A DNA stretch of 64,000 nucleotides from Streptomyces toxytricini (lineage in GTDB: Bacteria > Actinomycetota > Actinomycetes > Streptomycetales > Streptomycetaceae), in the NCBI RefSeq assembly GCF_014649915.1, contig NZ_BMTY01000023.1, positions 83,363-147,362 on the forward strand. The letters run 5' to 3'. The first letter of the stretch is position 1. Each line of letters opens with the position of its first letter. The notes below the pieces were generated by a model that worked only from the letters and a program-made list of their open reading frames with translations, ran no database searches and was not told the DNA's origin. A program made the translations under genes and the position numbers. This document shows positions 51,426 to 60,149 of this stretch, one piece after another.

Positions 51426-52523
51426 ATGGGTCTGACGAGTGGCACGTTGTCGGCGTGCGTGGTACTGGCCACGCTCCTCCTGGGCGCCGTGACGGTGTGG
51501 CAGTGGCCGCGCCTCGGCGGGCGCGGCACGAGGCGGGTGCTGGGGCGGATCGGGGTCCTCCTCCTCGCCCAGGTGTGTGTACTCGCCTCGGTCGGCCTCG
51601 TATCGAACCGGACCTTCCTCTTCTACGACTCCTGGTCCGACCTCGTCGGCGCCAAGCAGCAGCTGGCGGCCGCCCCCGGCGGGGCCGCCGTACAGGTCCT
51701 CGGCCGCAAGGCTCCGGCGGTCCCCGGCGGCGCGGATCCCCGCGTCGGCGGCGTGATCGAGAAGGTGGTCGTCCACGGCGAGCGCTCCCGCACCGCGGCA
51801 CCCGCGTACGTGTACCTGCCGCCGGAGTACTTCGAGAAGGGGGCCGAGCAGCGCAGGTTCCCCGCGGCCGTCGTCCTGACCGGCTTCCCCGGCATGGCCG
51901 AGAACCTCATGAAGAAGCTGGAGTACCCGCAGACGGCGTGGAAGCTCGTGAAGCAGAAGAAGGCACAGCCCATGGTGCTCGTGATGATGCGGCCCACCAT
52001 CGCCGCCGCGAACACCCAGTGCATCGATGTCCGCGGAGGCCCGCAGAGCGAGACCTTCTACGGCACCGACCTCGTCAAGGCGGTGGCGGCCACCTACCGC
52101 GTCGGCACCTCGCCGCGCAACTGGGGCGTCATCGGCAACTCGACCGGCGGCTACTGCGCCCTGAAGATGGCCGTCCAGCACCCGGAGTCCTTCTCGGTCG
52201 GGGTCGGGCTGTCCGCGGAGTACCGGCCCGAGATCGACCGCGAGTCCGGCGACCTCTTCCAGGGCGACAAGGACGAGGAGAAGCGGTCCGACCTGCTGTG
52301 GCACCTCGCCAACCGGCCCCAGGGCGACTCCTCGTTCCTGGTGACCTCGTCGCTGACGGGCGAGCCCAACTACAAGGAGACGATGGAGTTCGTCGCGAAG
52401 GTCAAGGCACCCGCCCGGGCCTCGTCCATCATCCTCGACAGCGGCGGCCACAACTTCAAGACCTGGCGGCGGGAGGTGCCTCCGGCCCTGGCCTGGATGA
52501 GCGGCCGACTCGCCGCGGACTGA
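51426..52523 (+). CDS. Membrane-anchored esterase D/antigen 85-like alpha/beta hydrolase
   Basis: A 365-residue serine hydrolase with two N-terminal helices (about 5-26 and 40-62) and an extracytoplasmic alpha/beta-hydrolase domain. PAYVYLPPEYF and PAAVVLTGFPGM start the fold, the nucleophile is Ser in GNSTGGYCAL, and the catalytic His lies in DSGGHNFKTW. The layout matches the putative esterase family that includes antigen 85 and esterase D; Streptomyces lacks mycolic acids, so the acyl acceptor is unknown. GAGGGTG lies about ten bases before the ATG. Confidence 0.8.
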   Translation: MGLTSGTLSACVVLATLLLGAVTVWQWPRLGGRGTRRVLGRIGVLLLAQVCVLASVGLVSNRTFLFYDSWSDLVGAKQQLAAAPGGAAVQVLGRKAPAVPGGADPRVGGVIEKVVVHGERSRTAAPAYVYLPPEYFEKGAEQRRFPAAVVLTGFPGMAENLMKKLEYPQTAWKLVKQKKAQPMVLVMMRPTIAAANTQCIDVRGGPQSETFYGTDLVKAVAATYRVGTSPRNWGVIGNSTGGYCALKMAVQHPESFSVGVGLSAEYRPEIDRESGDLFQGDKDEEKRSDLLWHLANRPQGDSSFLVTSSLTGEPNYKETMEFVAKVKAPARASSIILDSGGHNFKTWRREVPPALAWMSGRLAAD

Positions 52524-52541
52524 TCCCCGCGCCCGACAGCC

Positions 52542-53471
52542 CTACGCGGCGCCCGTGCCGAACCAGGCCTCGGCAAGCGCCGGCAGCGTCCGCCGGGCGG
52601 GCGCGCCCAGCTCCCGCATGTACCAGGGCAGGTTGCTGTACACGTGCAGCAGTGTGTACGCGAGCAGCACCTCCGGCTCGAAGGCGTGCCCGTACGCGGC
52701 GGTCAGCCGGGCCAACAGCTTCGGATCGCCGCGGGTGACGAACACGCCGACACCGACGAAGTCGTAGGCCCGGTCCCCGATCATGGCCGGCTCGAAGTCG
52801 AAGAGCCCCGTCAGGCGCCACCCTGCGGGGTCGACCATGAGGTGCTGCTGCATCACCTCCGTGTGCAGCAGGGACGGACGGGGGGCGCGGCGGAGCGGAA
52901 CGGCGGCCAGGAAATCGGGGATCTGCTCCAGCCACTCCTCGGGCAGCCCGCGGTCGCGCTGCTGCGCGACGGCGGCGGCGGCCCGCCGGTCGAGGAAGGC
53001 GCCCCAGTCGCCGGGGCCGAGCACGTCGGTGAGCGGAGGGGGATCGAGGGAATGCAGGACGGCGAGCGCCTCACCGGTCTCGGAGGCGATCCGCTCCCGG
53101 TCGGCCTGCGGGACGCGGTCCCAGGCGCGGGCGAGGTTCTCGCCGGGAAGCCGGGACATCAGCACGTACTGCCATCCGTTCTCGTACGGGCCGTACGAGC
53201 GGACCTGCGGTGTCGGGACCGGCAGCCGCCCCTGGAGGTACGACAGCACCCGGCCTTCGGCGACGCCGTCGTGTGCCGCGGCGGCGGGGAACAGCTTCAG
53301 GACGTGCTCCGGGCCCACCGCGTACACCGGCTGGGAACCGTCGGCGAACCGGGTCAGGGCGGCGCCGGCGAGTCCGAGCCGCGCGCACAGGTCTTCCGCG
53401 CCCGGCCGCATCACCGCCTCGTCCGGCACGACGGCGTCCCATTCCTCGTCGGTCTCCACCACGGGCAGCAT
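52542..53471 (-). CDS. APH-like phosphotransferase with altered catalytic loop
   Basis: A 309-residue protein with the aminoglycoside phosphotransferase fold: SQPVYAVGPEHVLKLFP (lysine strand), SRLPGENLARAWDRV, and the catalytic region LLHTEVMQQHLMVD...LFDFEPAMIGDRAYDF. The usual H-x-D-x4-N loop reads H203-T-E205 with His210 in the Asn position; the second metal Asp is kept (D225). The activity may therefore be altered or the substrate different. ATG 53471 was chosen; TACGGT on the minus strand (53484-53479) ends seven bases upstream and no Shine-Dalgarno site is seen, so the transcript may be leaderless. Confidence 0.8.
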   Translation of the reverse strand: MLPVVETDEEWDAVVPDEAVMRPGAEDLCARLGLAGAALTRFADGSQPVYAVGPEHVLKLFPAAAAHDGVAEGRVLSYLQGRLPVPTPQVRSYGPYENGWQYVLMSRLPGENLARAWDRVPQADRERIASETGEALAVLHSLDPPPLTDVLGPGDWGAFLDRRAAAAVAQQRDRGLPEEWLEQIPDFLAAVPLRRAPRPSLLHTEVMQQHLMVDPAGWRLTGLFDFEPAMIGDRAYDFVGVGVFVTRGDPKLLARLTAAYGHAFEPEVLLAYTLLHVYSNLPWYMRELGAPARRTLPALAEAWFGTGAA

Positions 53472-53597
53472 GGGGGCGACCGTAAGCGGCCCGTCCGGCG
53501 GCTGCAACGCAATTCCGGAGTCAACCCCGTCCCGGCGTCCGGCGTCCAAGGGACCGGGGGAGCGCACGGCTGCCCCTCGACCACGAGGAGGCACCTG

Positions 53598-54863
53598 ATG
53601 CCGAAGCCGCGGGCTCCCCGCACCGTCTTACTGGCCCTCGCGGCGGCCCTGACCGCGGGCGGGACGACGGCACTCGCCCCGCCCGCGCACGCGGCGGGCC
53701 CGGCGGCTGCACAGGATGCGGCCCGGCCGTCGCCCGGCGGGCACGAGGCGACCCGGGCCGCCCTGCGCGACCTGGTCACCAAGGGCGGCCTGCCCGGTGC
53801 GGCCGCCGAGGCGGGCGACCGCCACGGCAGGTGGTTCACGGCGCACGGGCACGCCGACACCGCCACCGGCCGCGAGCGGACCCGCGCCGACCGCTTTCGC
53901 GGCGCCAGCATCACCAAGACGTTCGTCGCCACCGTCCTGCTCCAACTGGAGGCCGAGGGCAGGCTCAGCCTGGACGACACGGTCGAGAAGTGGCTGCCCG
54001 GCCTGGTGCAGGGAAACGGCTACGACGGCCGTACCATCACCCTCCGCCGGCTCCTGAACCACACCAGCGGTATGGCGAACCACACCGAGGACCCGGCCTT
54101 CATCCACGACGCGGCCGGCCCCGGCTTCCCGGAGCACCGCTACGACACCCACCCGCCCGAGGAACTCGTCGCGATCGCCCTGAAGTACCCTCCGCGGCCC
54201 GACCCGCAGAAGACGCCGGTGTACTCGAACACCAACTTCGTCCTCGCCGGGATGGTCATCGAGAAGGCGACCGGCCGCACCCACGGGGAGGAGGCGATGC
54301 GCCGCATCGTCAGGCCGCTCGGCCTGAAGGGGACCTCGTTCCCCGGCACTTCGCCGCGCATGCCCCGCCCGCACGCCGTCGGCTACTCCCGCCTCCACCG
54401 CACGGAACCGGACGCCGAGATCCTCGACGCCACCCGGCAGAACATGACCTGGCTCGGCGCAGCCGGCGACGTCATCACCACCGCCGGCGACCTCAACCGC
54501 TTCCTCCGGGCACTGACGACCGGACGGCTGCTGCCGCCCGCCCAGACGAAGGCCATGTTCACGCCGGTCCCGGTGGGAGGCGGCTTCGCGTTCGGGCTGG
54601 GCGTCGAGTTCGCGCAGCTCTCCTGCGGGGTGCAGGTGGTCGGCAAGAGCGGCCGCACCAACGGCTCGCTGTCCGCGATGGTCGGCACCCTGGACGGCAG
54701 CCGCCAACTGACCTTCAACGCCAACGGCGACTGGCTCCAGGACGACGCGCTGTACGCCGACGTGATCGAGGCCGAGTTCTGCGGCACGACCCCGACCGGG
54801 CCGGCTCCCGCACCCGTCAGCCCCTGGATGCTCCCCGCCCAGGCAGCACGTCCGGCGACCTGA
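53598..54863 (+). CDS. Secreted serine beta-lactamase/DD-peptidase-like hydrolase, TTA-containing
   Basis: A 421-residue exported penicillin-recognising protein of the class C/R61 DD-peptidase type. Signal peptide about 1-32. Motifs in order: SxxK at ASITKTF (S104, K107), Y-x-N at VYSNTNF, and KSG at VVGKSGRTNG; RRLLNHTSGM is a family block. Probable substrates are D-Ala-D-Ala peptides or related esters. Codon 11 is TTA (53628-53630), so translation may depend on the bldA tRNA. GAGGAGG lies just before ATG 53598. Confidence 0.87.
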   Translation: MPKPRAPRTVLLALAAALTAGGTTALAPPAHAAGPAAAQDAARPSPGGHEATRAALRDLVTKGGLPGAAAEAGDRHGRWFTAHGHADTATGRERTRADRFRGASITKTFVATVLLQLEAEGRLSLDDTVEKWLPGLVQGNGYDGRTITLRRLLNHTSGMANHTEDPAFIHDAAGPGFPEHRYDTHPPEELVAIALKYPPRPDPQKTPVYSNTNFVLAGMVIEKATGRTHGEEAMRRIVRPLGLKGTSFPGTSPRMPRPHAVGYSRLHRTEPDAEILDATRQNMTWLGAAGDVITTAGDLNRFLRALTTGRLLPPAQTKAMFTPVPVGGGFAFGLGVEFAQLSCGVQVVGKSGRTNGSLSAMVGTLDGSRQLTFNANGDWLQDDALYADVIEAEFCGTTPTGPAPAPVSPWMLPAQAARPAT

Positions 54864-54936
54864 CCGGGACCAGCCTCCCCGACGGGCCGACGGAACGAGC
54901 CGGGCAGGCGGCCGGGCGGGGAGGCGGTGCGGGGGC

Positions 54937-54981
54937 CGGCGGTGCGGCGGCCCGGCGGTCAGCCGGCCCGCCGCACCGCCG
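54937..54981. terminator. Hairpin at the shared 3' ends
   Basis: A 14-base perfect inverted repeat (54937-54950 with 54968-54981) around a 17-base loop, between the plus-strand hydrolase and the minus-strand Wbl gene. The Wbl stop codon falls in the loop, so the right arm is coding. It can terminate transcription from both sides. Confidence 0.6.
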
Positions 54982-55264
54982 CGGGGCGCGTCTGCCGGTG
55001 GTGCTCCTGCCGGGCGGCCTCCAACAGCAGCCGCCACGACGTCACCAGCGGCCTCCGCTTCAACAGGGCCCGCCGCTCGCGCTCGGTCATCCCGCCCCAG
55101 ATGCCGTGGTCGATCCGCTGGTCGAGGGCGTAGGCCAGGCACTCCGTACGGACACCGCAGTTCCCGCACACCGACTTGGCCTGGTTCTGGGCCGCGCCCT
55201 GCACGAAGAGCTCGTCGGGATCGGCGGTCCTGCACACCGCGCCTTCGGTCCAGTCCTCGTGCAT
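54959..55264 (-). CDS. WhiB-like regulator, WblA-type
   Basis: A 101-residue iron-sulphur transcription factor. Cys11, Cys33, Cys36 and Cys42 form the cluster ligands; the G(I/V)WGG turn is GIWGGMT (54-60), followed by a basic tail (ERERRALLKRRP). DPDELFVQGAAQNQAK and TSWRLLLEAAR closely resemble WblA, the developmental regulator that represses antibiotic genes, rather than WhiB, WhiD or WblE. The neighbours do not match the wblA locus I remember, so it could be a paralogue. ATG 55264 with AGGGTGG was chosen; GTG 55270 is possible. Confidence 0.85.
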   Translation of the reverse strand: MHEDWTEGAVCRTADPDELFVQGAAQNQAKSVCGNCGVRTECLAYALDQRIDHGIWGGMTERERRALLKRRPLVTSWRLLLEAARQEHHRQTRPAAVRRAG

Positions 55265-55521
55265 GACCACCCTGTGCCGTCCTCTCCCAGTCCCGGCTGC
55301 TCCCACGCCGCCGCCCCGCACCGCGGGAGCAACGACCGGGGCCCGACGGTAGGGGAAGCCCACCCCGCCGACCAGACGGGTCAACCCGTTCGCCACCCCT
55401 TCGGGTGAGACCGCTTGCCGCCCAGGACACCGTGGGGTAGAGGGGATCCGACGCACCGTCAGGTGCCCCGGCGCGGTCCCGTGACCGAGCCGGGGGCCTG
55501 CACCGCAGAGGGCGGCGGCCG

Positions 55522-57531
55522 TCAGCCTCCGGCCGTCCCGGCCTTACCGGGCTTGCCGGCCGTCCCGGCCTTGCCGGCCTTGCCGGCGTCGTCCGTCGGG
55601 GGCCTGAGCTGGACCCAGGCGGCCCTGCTGGGGGCGCCCTCCTCGTTGAGGAGGAAGAGCATGTAGTGGCCGGGCGGGGCCGCGGCGGCGCTCGGCGGGG
55701 CCTGGAGCTCCAGGAAGTTGCCGCTGCGGCTCTTGATGCGCAGTTCGAGGTGGCGCTGGCTGGTGTTGACCGCGTGGGTCGCGGTGGTCGGGGCCAACAG
55801 CACGGCGCGGGTGACGTCGTCGGGCGTGCTGGTGCGCACCGTGATCCTCTCGTCGTAGCCGACGGTGGGGTTGAGGACCAGGCCGAGCGAGGGGCGGCTG
55901 CCCTGGTGGAGGTAGGCCGGCTCGTAGATCTCGATGCTGCCGTTGTAGTTGTCGTCGATGTCGGGGTCGTTGGCGAGCTGCTGGAGCTCGTCGCCGGTGA
56001 TCATGACACGGCCGTCCGGAAGGACGAGCGCGTTGGAGTGGTAGCCGCGGGGCAGCCGCTGGACGGGGCCGAGCTTCCAGTCGCCGTTCTCGTCGCGCAG
56101 TTCGACCTGACGGTATTTCAGGTCGGCGTTCGGGTTGTACGGTCCGTTGCCGTAGTCGCGGATGTCGAACGCCCCGTTGACGGTGAGCAGGTTGCCGTTG
56201 GGCAGGAGCAGGGTGTCGTCCTGGGTGCGGCCGAACGCGCGGGGCTTCTCCGTGTTCCACTTGCCGCCGGCCAGCCGGTAGGTGTTCGGGTCGTCGCGGT
56301 CGCCGCCGAGGACCAGGACCGAGTCGGGGCCTCGGAATCCGGCCGGAAGGGGGACCGCGGAGCCGTAGTTGCGTCGCCATTCCCCGCCGTCCGGGCCGGG
56401 CTTGCCCTTGTTGAGGTCCGGTCGGTTCGGCAGGTCCGTCCTGGTGTCGGCAGCCGTGTCGAAGCTCCACTGCTGGTCCACCGAGCGGCCGAGGCCGTAA
56501 ATCTTCCCGTCGCGCAGCGAGAACAGGTGCGGATAGTCCCACTTGAACGGGGCCTCGGTCGCGAGCTTGTCCACGCCCCAGCCGATCGGCTTGACCCCCT
56601 TGTCGAAGGGCACCGGGTGCGCCGCGGCGGGGAAGCGTTCGACGACCGGCGTGGGGGTGCCCCAGCCGAGCTCCGACTGCCCGGACATGATGACCTGGCG
56701 TCCGTCCGCTCCGGTGACCACGGTCGGGTACCACCGGCCGACGGACATGTCCTTGTTCAGGTACCACTCCTCCGCCCAGGGGTCGAAGACCAGCGACAGC
56801 TTGGCGCCGGAGCCTCCGTTGCCGCCGAGGTTGCCGCCGAAGACACCGAGCATGCCGTTGGGCAGATACGAGTGGCCGGCGCAGAAGAACGGGGCCGGGC
56901 GCGGCTCGTTCTTGCCGTCGGGCATGTTGACGACGGGCGGCTGCTTCTCCGTGAACGCGGCGGCGCCGGTCCCCTTGGCGGGGTCCCAGATCCAGGCGCG
57001 GCCGGCGTTCTCCACGCCGATCGTGTCGGTGGGTGCGGGCTCCTTCTGCGGGTTGGTCTCGATGCGCTCGAACGAGAACAGCAGGACCTTGCCGGTGGGG
57101 AGCAGTGCGATGTGGGCCGCGAAGTCCGGGGACTGGAAGTACTCCCGGAACCGGCCGAACTCCGCGGCGTCGAAGGGGGCGTTGGCCTTCTCCTGGGAGG
57201 CGGTCAGCGCCGCGAGCCGTGCTGACCGGGTGGTCTGCGGGTATTCGCCGACGTCGGCCAGGGCCTTTCGGGTACGGGCGTGTTCCTCGGCGTGCTCCTT
57301 GCCGAGCGTCGCCGCCTCCTCCGGGTCGACGGCGACGGGAGCCGTCGCCGCCCGGGAGGCGGGGGCGTGCGGAAAGGCCTCCTCGTGGTCTGCCTCTCCG
57401 TGCCCGGCATGGGCGAGTGCCGGGCCTGCGGACACCAGGGCCATGGACGCGGCCATCGCGGTGGCGGCGCAGAGGCCGATCGCCGGGACGAGCCTCCGGC
57501 GGGCGGGCGGGGGCGGGTTGTCGGGGGACAT
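55522..57531 (-). CDS. Galactose oxidase-like copper radical oxidase (GlxA-like)
   Basis: A 669-residue secreted oxidase. Signal peptide about 1-41, a helical spacer to about 130, a kelch propeller (about 135-530) and a DUF1929 Ig-like domain (about 540-645). All five copper/radical residues of the galactose oxidase family can be placed: Cys217 (FFCAGH), Tyr268 (GRWYPT), Tyr497-His498 (RGYHSN) and His586 (ATHAVN); Cys217-Tyr268 would form the thioether. Such enzymes oxidise primary alcohols of glycans and make hydrogen peroxide; GlxA helps hyphal glycan deposition. The C terminus is a short Gly-X-Y tail (650-669). GAGGAG precedes the ATG. Divergent from a peroxidase gene. Confidence 0.87.
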   Translation of the reverse strand: MSPDNPPPPARRRLVPAIGLCAATAMAASMALVSAGPALAHAGHGEADHEEAFPHAPASRAATAPVAVDPEEAATLGKEHAEEHARTRKALADVGEYPQTTRSARLAALTASQEKANAPFDAAEFGRFREYFQSPDFAAHIALLPTGKVLLFSFERIETNPQKEPAPTDTIGVENAGRAWIWDPAKGTGAAAFTEKQPPVVNMPDGKNEPRPAPFFCAGHSYLPNGMLGVFGGNLGGNGGSGAKLSLVFDPWAEEWYLNKDMSVGRWYPTVVTGADGRQVIMSGQSELGWGTPTPVVERFPAAAHPVPFDKGVKPIGWGVDKLATEAPFKWDYPHLFSLRDGKIYGLGRSVDQQWSFDTAADTRTDLPNRPDLNKGKPGPDGGEWRRNYGSAVPLPAGFRGPDSVLVLGGDRDDPNTYRLAGGKWNTEKPRAFGRTQDDTLLLPNGNLLTVNGAFDIRDYGNGPYNPNADLKYRQVELRDENGDWKLGPVQRLPRGYHSNALVLPDGRVMITGDELQQLANDPDIDDNYNGSIEIYEPAYLHQGSRPSLGLVLNPTVGYDERITVRTSTPDDVTRAVLLAPTTATHAVNTSQRHLELRIKSRSGNFLELQAPPSAAAAPPGHYMLFLLNEEGAPSRAAWVQLRPPTDDAGKAGKAGTAGKPGKAGTAGG

Positions 57532-57875
57532 GGGACTCCTCGCTGGGAAGGTGACGGTGGCGCGGATTCCGGCGAGGAAGCCATCGGGAGGCGGCCGCGC
57601 CAGGCTGCCACATGTGCACGCACAGTGACGAAGCTCAGTGTTCCGGTCGGGCCGCCGACTGTCCTCCCGGCCGGTGCAGGTGGGTGACCTCGAGCGCCGA
57701 AAGCGCCCTGACGAGCCTCGCGCGCCCTCCGACCAGCCTGTTTAGCGTCGGTGATCGAGTGACGGGCTGCCATGCCGGCCGGTCGACCCCCGGGAACCAA
57801 GACGAATGCCGCATATCTTCTGATTACTCCGCGCTACCACAGCGTGGGGGTGTCGATCTTCCGGAGGGCAACACG
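57532..57875. promoter_or_regulatory. Divergent promoter region of the oxidase and peroxidase genes
   Basis: 344 bases with no supportable gene. On the plus strand GGGAAC (57792-57797) and TATCTT (57814-57819) lie at about the spacing of an ECF-type (SigE-like) promoter; this is a weak call. Stretches around 57630 and 57820 are relatively AT-rich. Control of both genes from this one region would allow coordinate expression. Confidence 0.35.
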
Positions 57876-60140
57876 GTGGACGATCTCAAGCTGCGCGAGA
57901 GCGACGACATCCAGGGCGATGTGCTCGCCGGCTTCAAGAAGGACCAGATGACCCTGCTGTTCCTCAAGTTCGAGGACCCGGCAAGGGCGCGAACCTGGGT
58001 CAAGGCGCTGGAACCGCAGATTTCCACGACGCGGCAGGTGGCGACGTTCAACGCCGCCTTCAGCAAGGCCAGGAGGGCAGCGGCCGGCGGCGACCCGCAG
58101 ACGCTGAAGGCCACCTGGACCAACGTGAGCTTCACCTACGAGGGGCTGCGGGAGCTGACGGGGAAGGACCCGCTGCCCTCCGTCCGGCCCCGCAGCGGAC
58201 TGGAGGCCTTCAAGCAGGGCTCGGACAAGCGGGCCCTGGGGGACACCGGTGACAGCGCACCGGAGATGTGGCTGTTCGGCAACGGCAACGGCAAGGGCCA
58301 GCCCGTCCACGCCGTCCTCACCGTCGCCTCCGACACCGTCGAGGACCTCCAGGCGGCGGTCCGGCAGCAGCGGGAGGCCTGCGCCGCGGCGAAGATCGTG
58401 ATCGTCTTCCAGCAGGACGCCGCCACACTGCCCGGCAGCCGCAGGGGCAAGGAGCACTTCGGATTCAAGGACGGGGTGAGCGAGCCCGGCGTGATCGGCT
58501 TCGACGAACCGGACCCGGCCAGACCCGAGTGCGTCAAGGGCCACCACGGCACCCGGCTGATCCCGCCCGGTGAGTTCGTGGTCGGCCACGACCGGGTCGG
58601 AGGCGAGCCGCACGACACGCCCGAATGGGCCGACAACGGCAGCTTCCAGGTGGTGCGTCGGCTCGGGCAGGACGTCCCCGGGTTCTGGTCCCAGGTCGCC
58701 GGACAGCTCAAGGTGCTCAAACAGGCGAAGGCGGTACCGCCCGAGGCGACCGTGGAGTGGCTCGCGGCCCGCCTCGTCGGCCGGTGGCGGTCCGGCACCC
58801 CCGTCGCCACGTGCCCGCACGCCGACAAGCCGTCCAACGCACTGGCCGGCGAGGACAACGACTTCGGCTACCGCAACGATCCCGAAGGCTTCCTCACCCC
58901 TCTCTTCTCGCACCTGCGCAAGACCAACCCCCGCGACGGCCTCCAGGAGAAGCCGGGAGACCCGCCGTTCGACGAGAACCCGGTCATGGACCGGCGCCGG
59001 ATCATCCGCCGCGGCGCCCCCTACGGCGCGCCCTTCGACCCCGCCTCGGAGGGAGGCGGGCCCGACGAGAAGCGCGGCCTGCTCTTCATCTGCTACCAGT
59101 CGGACCTCGTTCAGCAGTTCGAGTTCATCCAGAAGGCGTGGATCGACAGCCCCGACTTCCCCCCGAACCGCACCGAGAAGCCCGGCCCCGACGGGATGGT
59201 CGGGGCCGCCGGCATGCTCAGCTACGAGACACCCGGAAAGACGACGCAGCTGACCCTCAGCCAGTTCGTCGTCACCGAGGGGTCCGTCTACTGCTTCGTG
59301 CCGTCACTGCGGCTGCTGCGCCTGCTCGGCGACGGCCGGCTGACCGACAAGCCGCCCACCGTGGTCCGGCCGACCGACGCCTTCCTGCCCCTCCCCGGCA
59401 TGCAGCAGGTCGGCGGCAAGAGCTGGTACTGGGCGTACGGAACGGGCAGCGACGGCGCCGTGTGCCGGACCCTCTCCATCGCCGACGGGGACGAGCACAA
59501 GGACGTCCGCGAGCGCCCCGACCGGCCGCTGAGCACCTGGCCGTGCTACGCCGGGGTCGCGAAGGTCGACGTGATCCTGCCCGTTCCGGACGAGCAGCAG
59601 GTCAACGGCCGCAGCCGGTTCTGGCTGTTCCACACCGTGGAGGGCCGGCAGGTCTACCGGCTCATCTCGATCGCCGACGGAGCGGAGAACGGCCTCCCGC
59701 CCGAGCAGGCCGGCCGGGTCGACCGCCCGGACCGCCCGCTCTCCGCGTGGGCTTCGTTCGGCGGCATCCAGCAGGTCGACGCCTTCCTGCCGGTCCCCGA
59801 CATGCAGCGGATCAACGGCAAGAGCCACTACTGGGTGTTCCACACCCTGATGGGCAGCCAGGTCTACCGGCTGATCTCGATCTCCGACGGCAGCGCGCAC
59901 CAGGACGTGATCGAGCGCGGCGACCTCGGGCTCAACATGTGGCGATCGCTGAACGGGATCACACGGGTCGACGAGTTCCTCCCCGTACCGGACATGCAGC
60001 GGATCAACGGCCTGAGCCTGTTCTGGGTGTTCCACCAGGACAAGTACCGGATCATCGTGATCCGCGACGGCCACCGCCACGAGGACCAGATCACCGTCGA
60101 CGACCGCCCGTTGACGGTGTGGACGTCCCTGACCAGCTGA
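57876..60140 (+). CDS. DyP-type heme peroxidase with C-terminal repeat domain
   Basis: A 754-residue protein. Residues 1-480 are a DyP peroxidase: the GxxDG motif is GFKDG (196-200, catalytic D199), the proximal heme His is H346 in SHLRKTNPR, and the distal Arg lies in IIRRGAPYG (about 376-384). No signal peptide is evident from the chosen start. Residues about 500-754 hold four repeats of about 60-70 residues, with consensus VDxFLPVPDMQRINGKS then YWVFHT and VYRLISIxDG, probably a small propeller. This extension is not part of the usual DyP enzyme. GTG 57876 has GGAGGG at 57862-57867. Confidence 0.87.
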   Translation: MDDLKLRESDDIQGDVLAGFKKDQMTLLFLKFEDPARARTWVKALEPQISTTRQVATFNAAFSKARRAAAGGDPQTLKATWTNVSFTYEGLRELTGKDPLPSVRPRSGLEAFKQGSDKRALGDTGDSAPEMWLFGNGNGKGQPVHAVLTVASDTVEDLQAAVRQQREACAAAKIVIVFQQDAATLPGSRRGKEHFGFKDGVSEPGVIGFDEPDPARPECVKGHHGTRLIPPGEFVVGHDRVGGEPHDTPEWADNGSFQVVRRLGQDVPGFWSQVAGQLKVLKQAKAVPPEATVEWLAARLVGRWRSGTPVATCPHADKPSNALAGEDNDFGYRNDPEGFLTPLFSHLRKTNPRDGLQEKPGDPPFDENPVMDRRRIIRRGAPYGAPFDPASEGGGPDEKRGLLFICYQSDLVQQFEFIQKAWIDSPDFPPNRTEKPGPDGMVGAAGMLSYETPGKTTQLTLSQFVVTEGSVYCFVPSLRLLRLLGDGRLTDKPPTVVRPTDAFLPLPGMQQVGGKSWYWAYGTGSDGAVCRTLSIADGDEHKDVRERPDRPLSTWPCYAGVAKVDVILPVPDEQQVNGRSRFWLFHTVEGRQVYRLISIADGAENGLPPEQAGRVDRPDRPLSAWASFGGIQQVDAFLPVPDMQRINGKSHYWVFHTLMGSQVYRLISISDGSAHQDVIERGDLGLNMWRSLNGITRVDEFLPVPDMQRINGLSLFWVFHQDKYRIIVIRDGHRHEDQITVDDRPLTVWTSLTS

Positions 60141-60149
60141 CGGCCGGCC

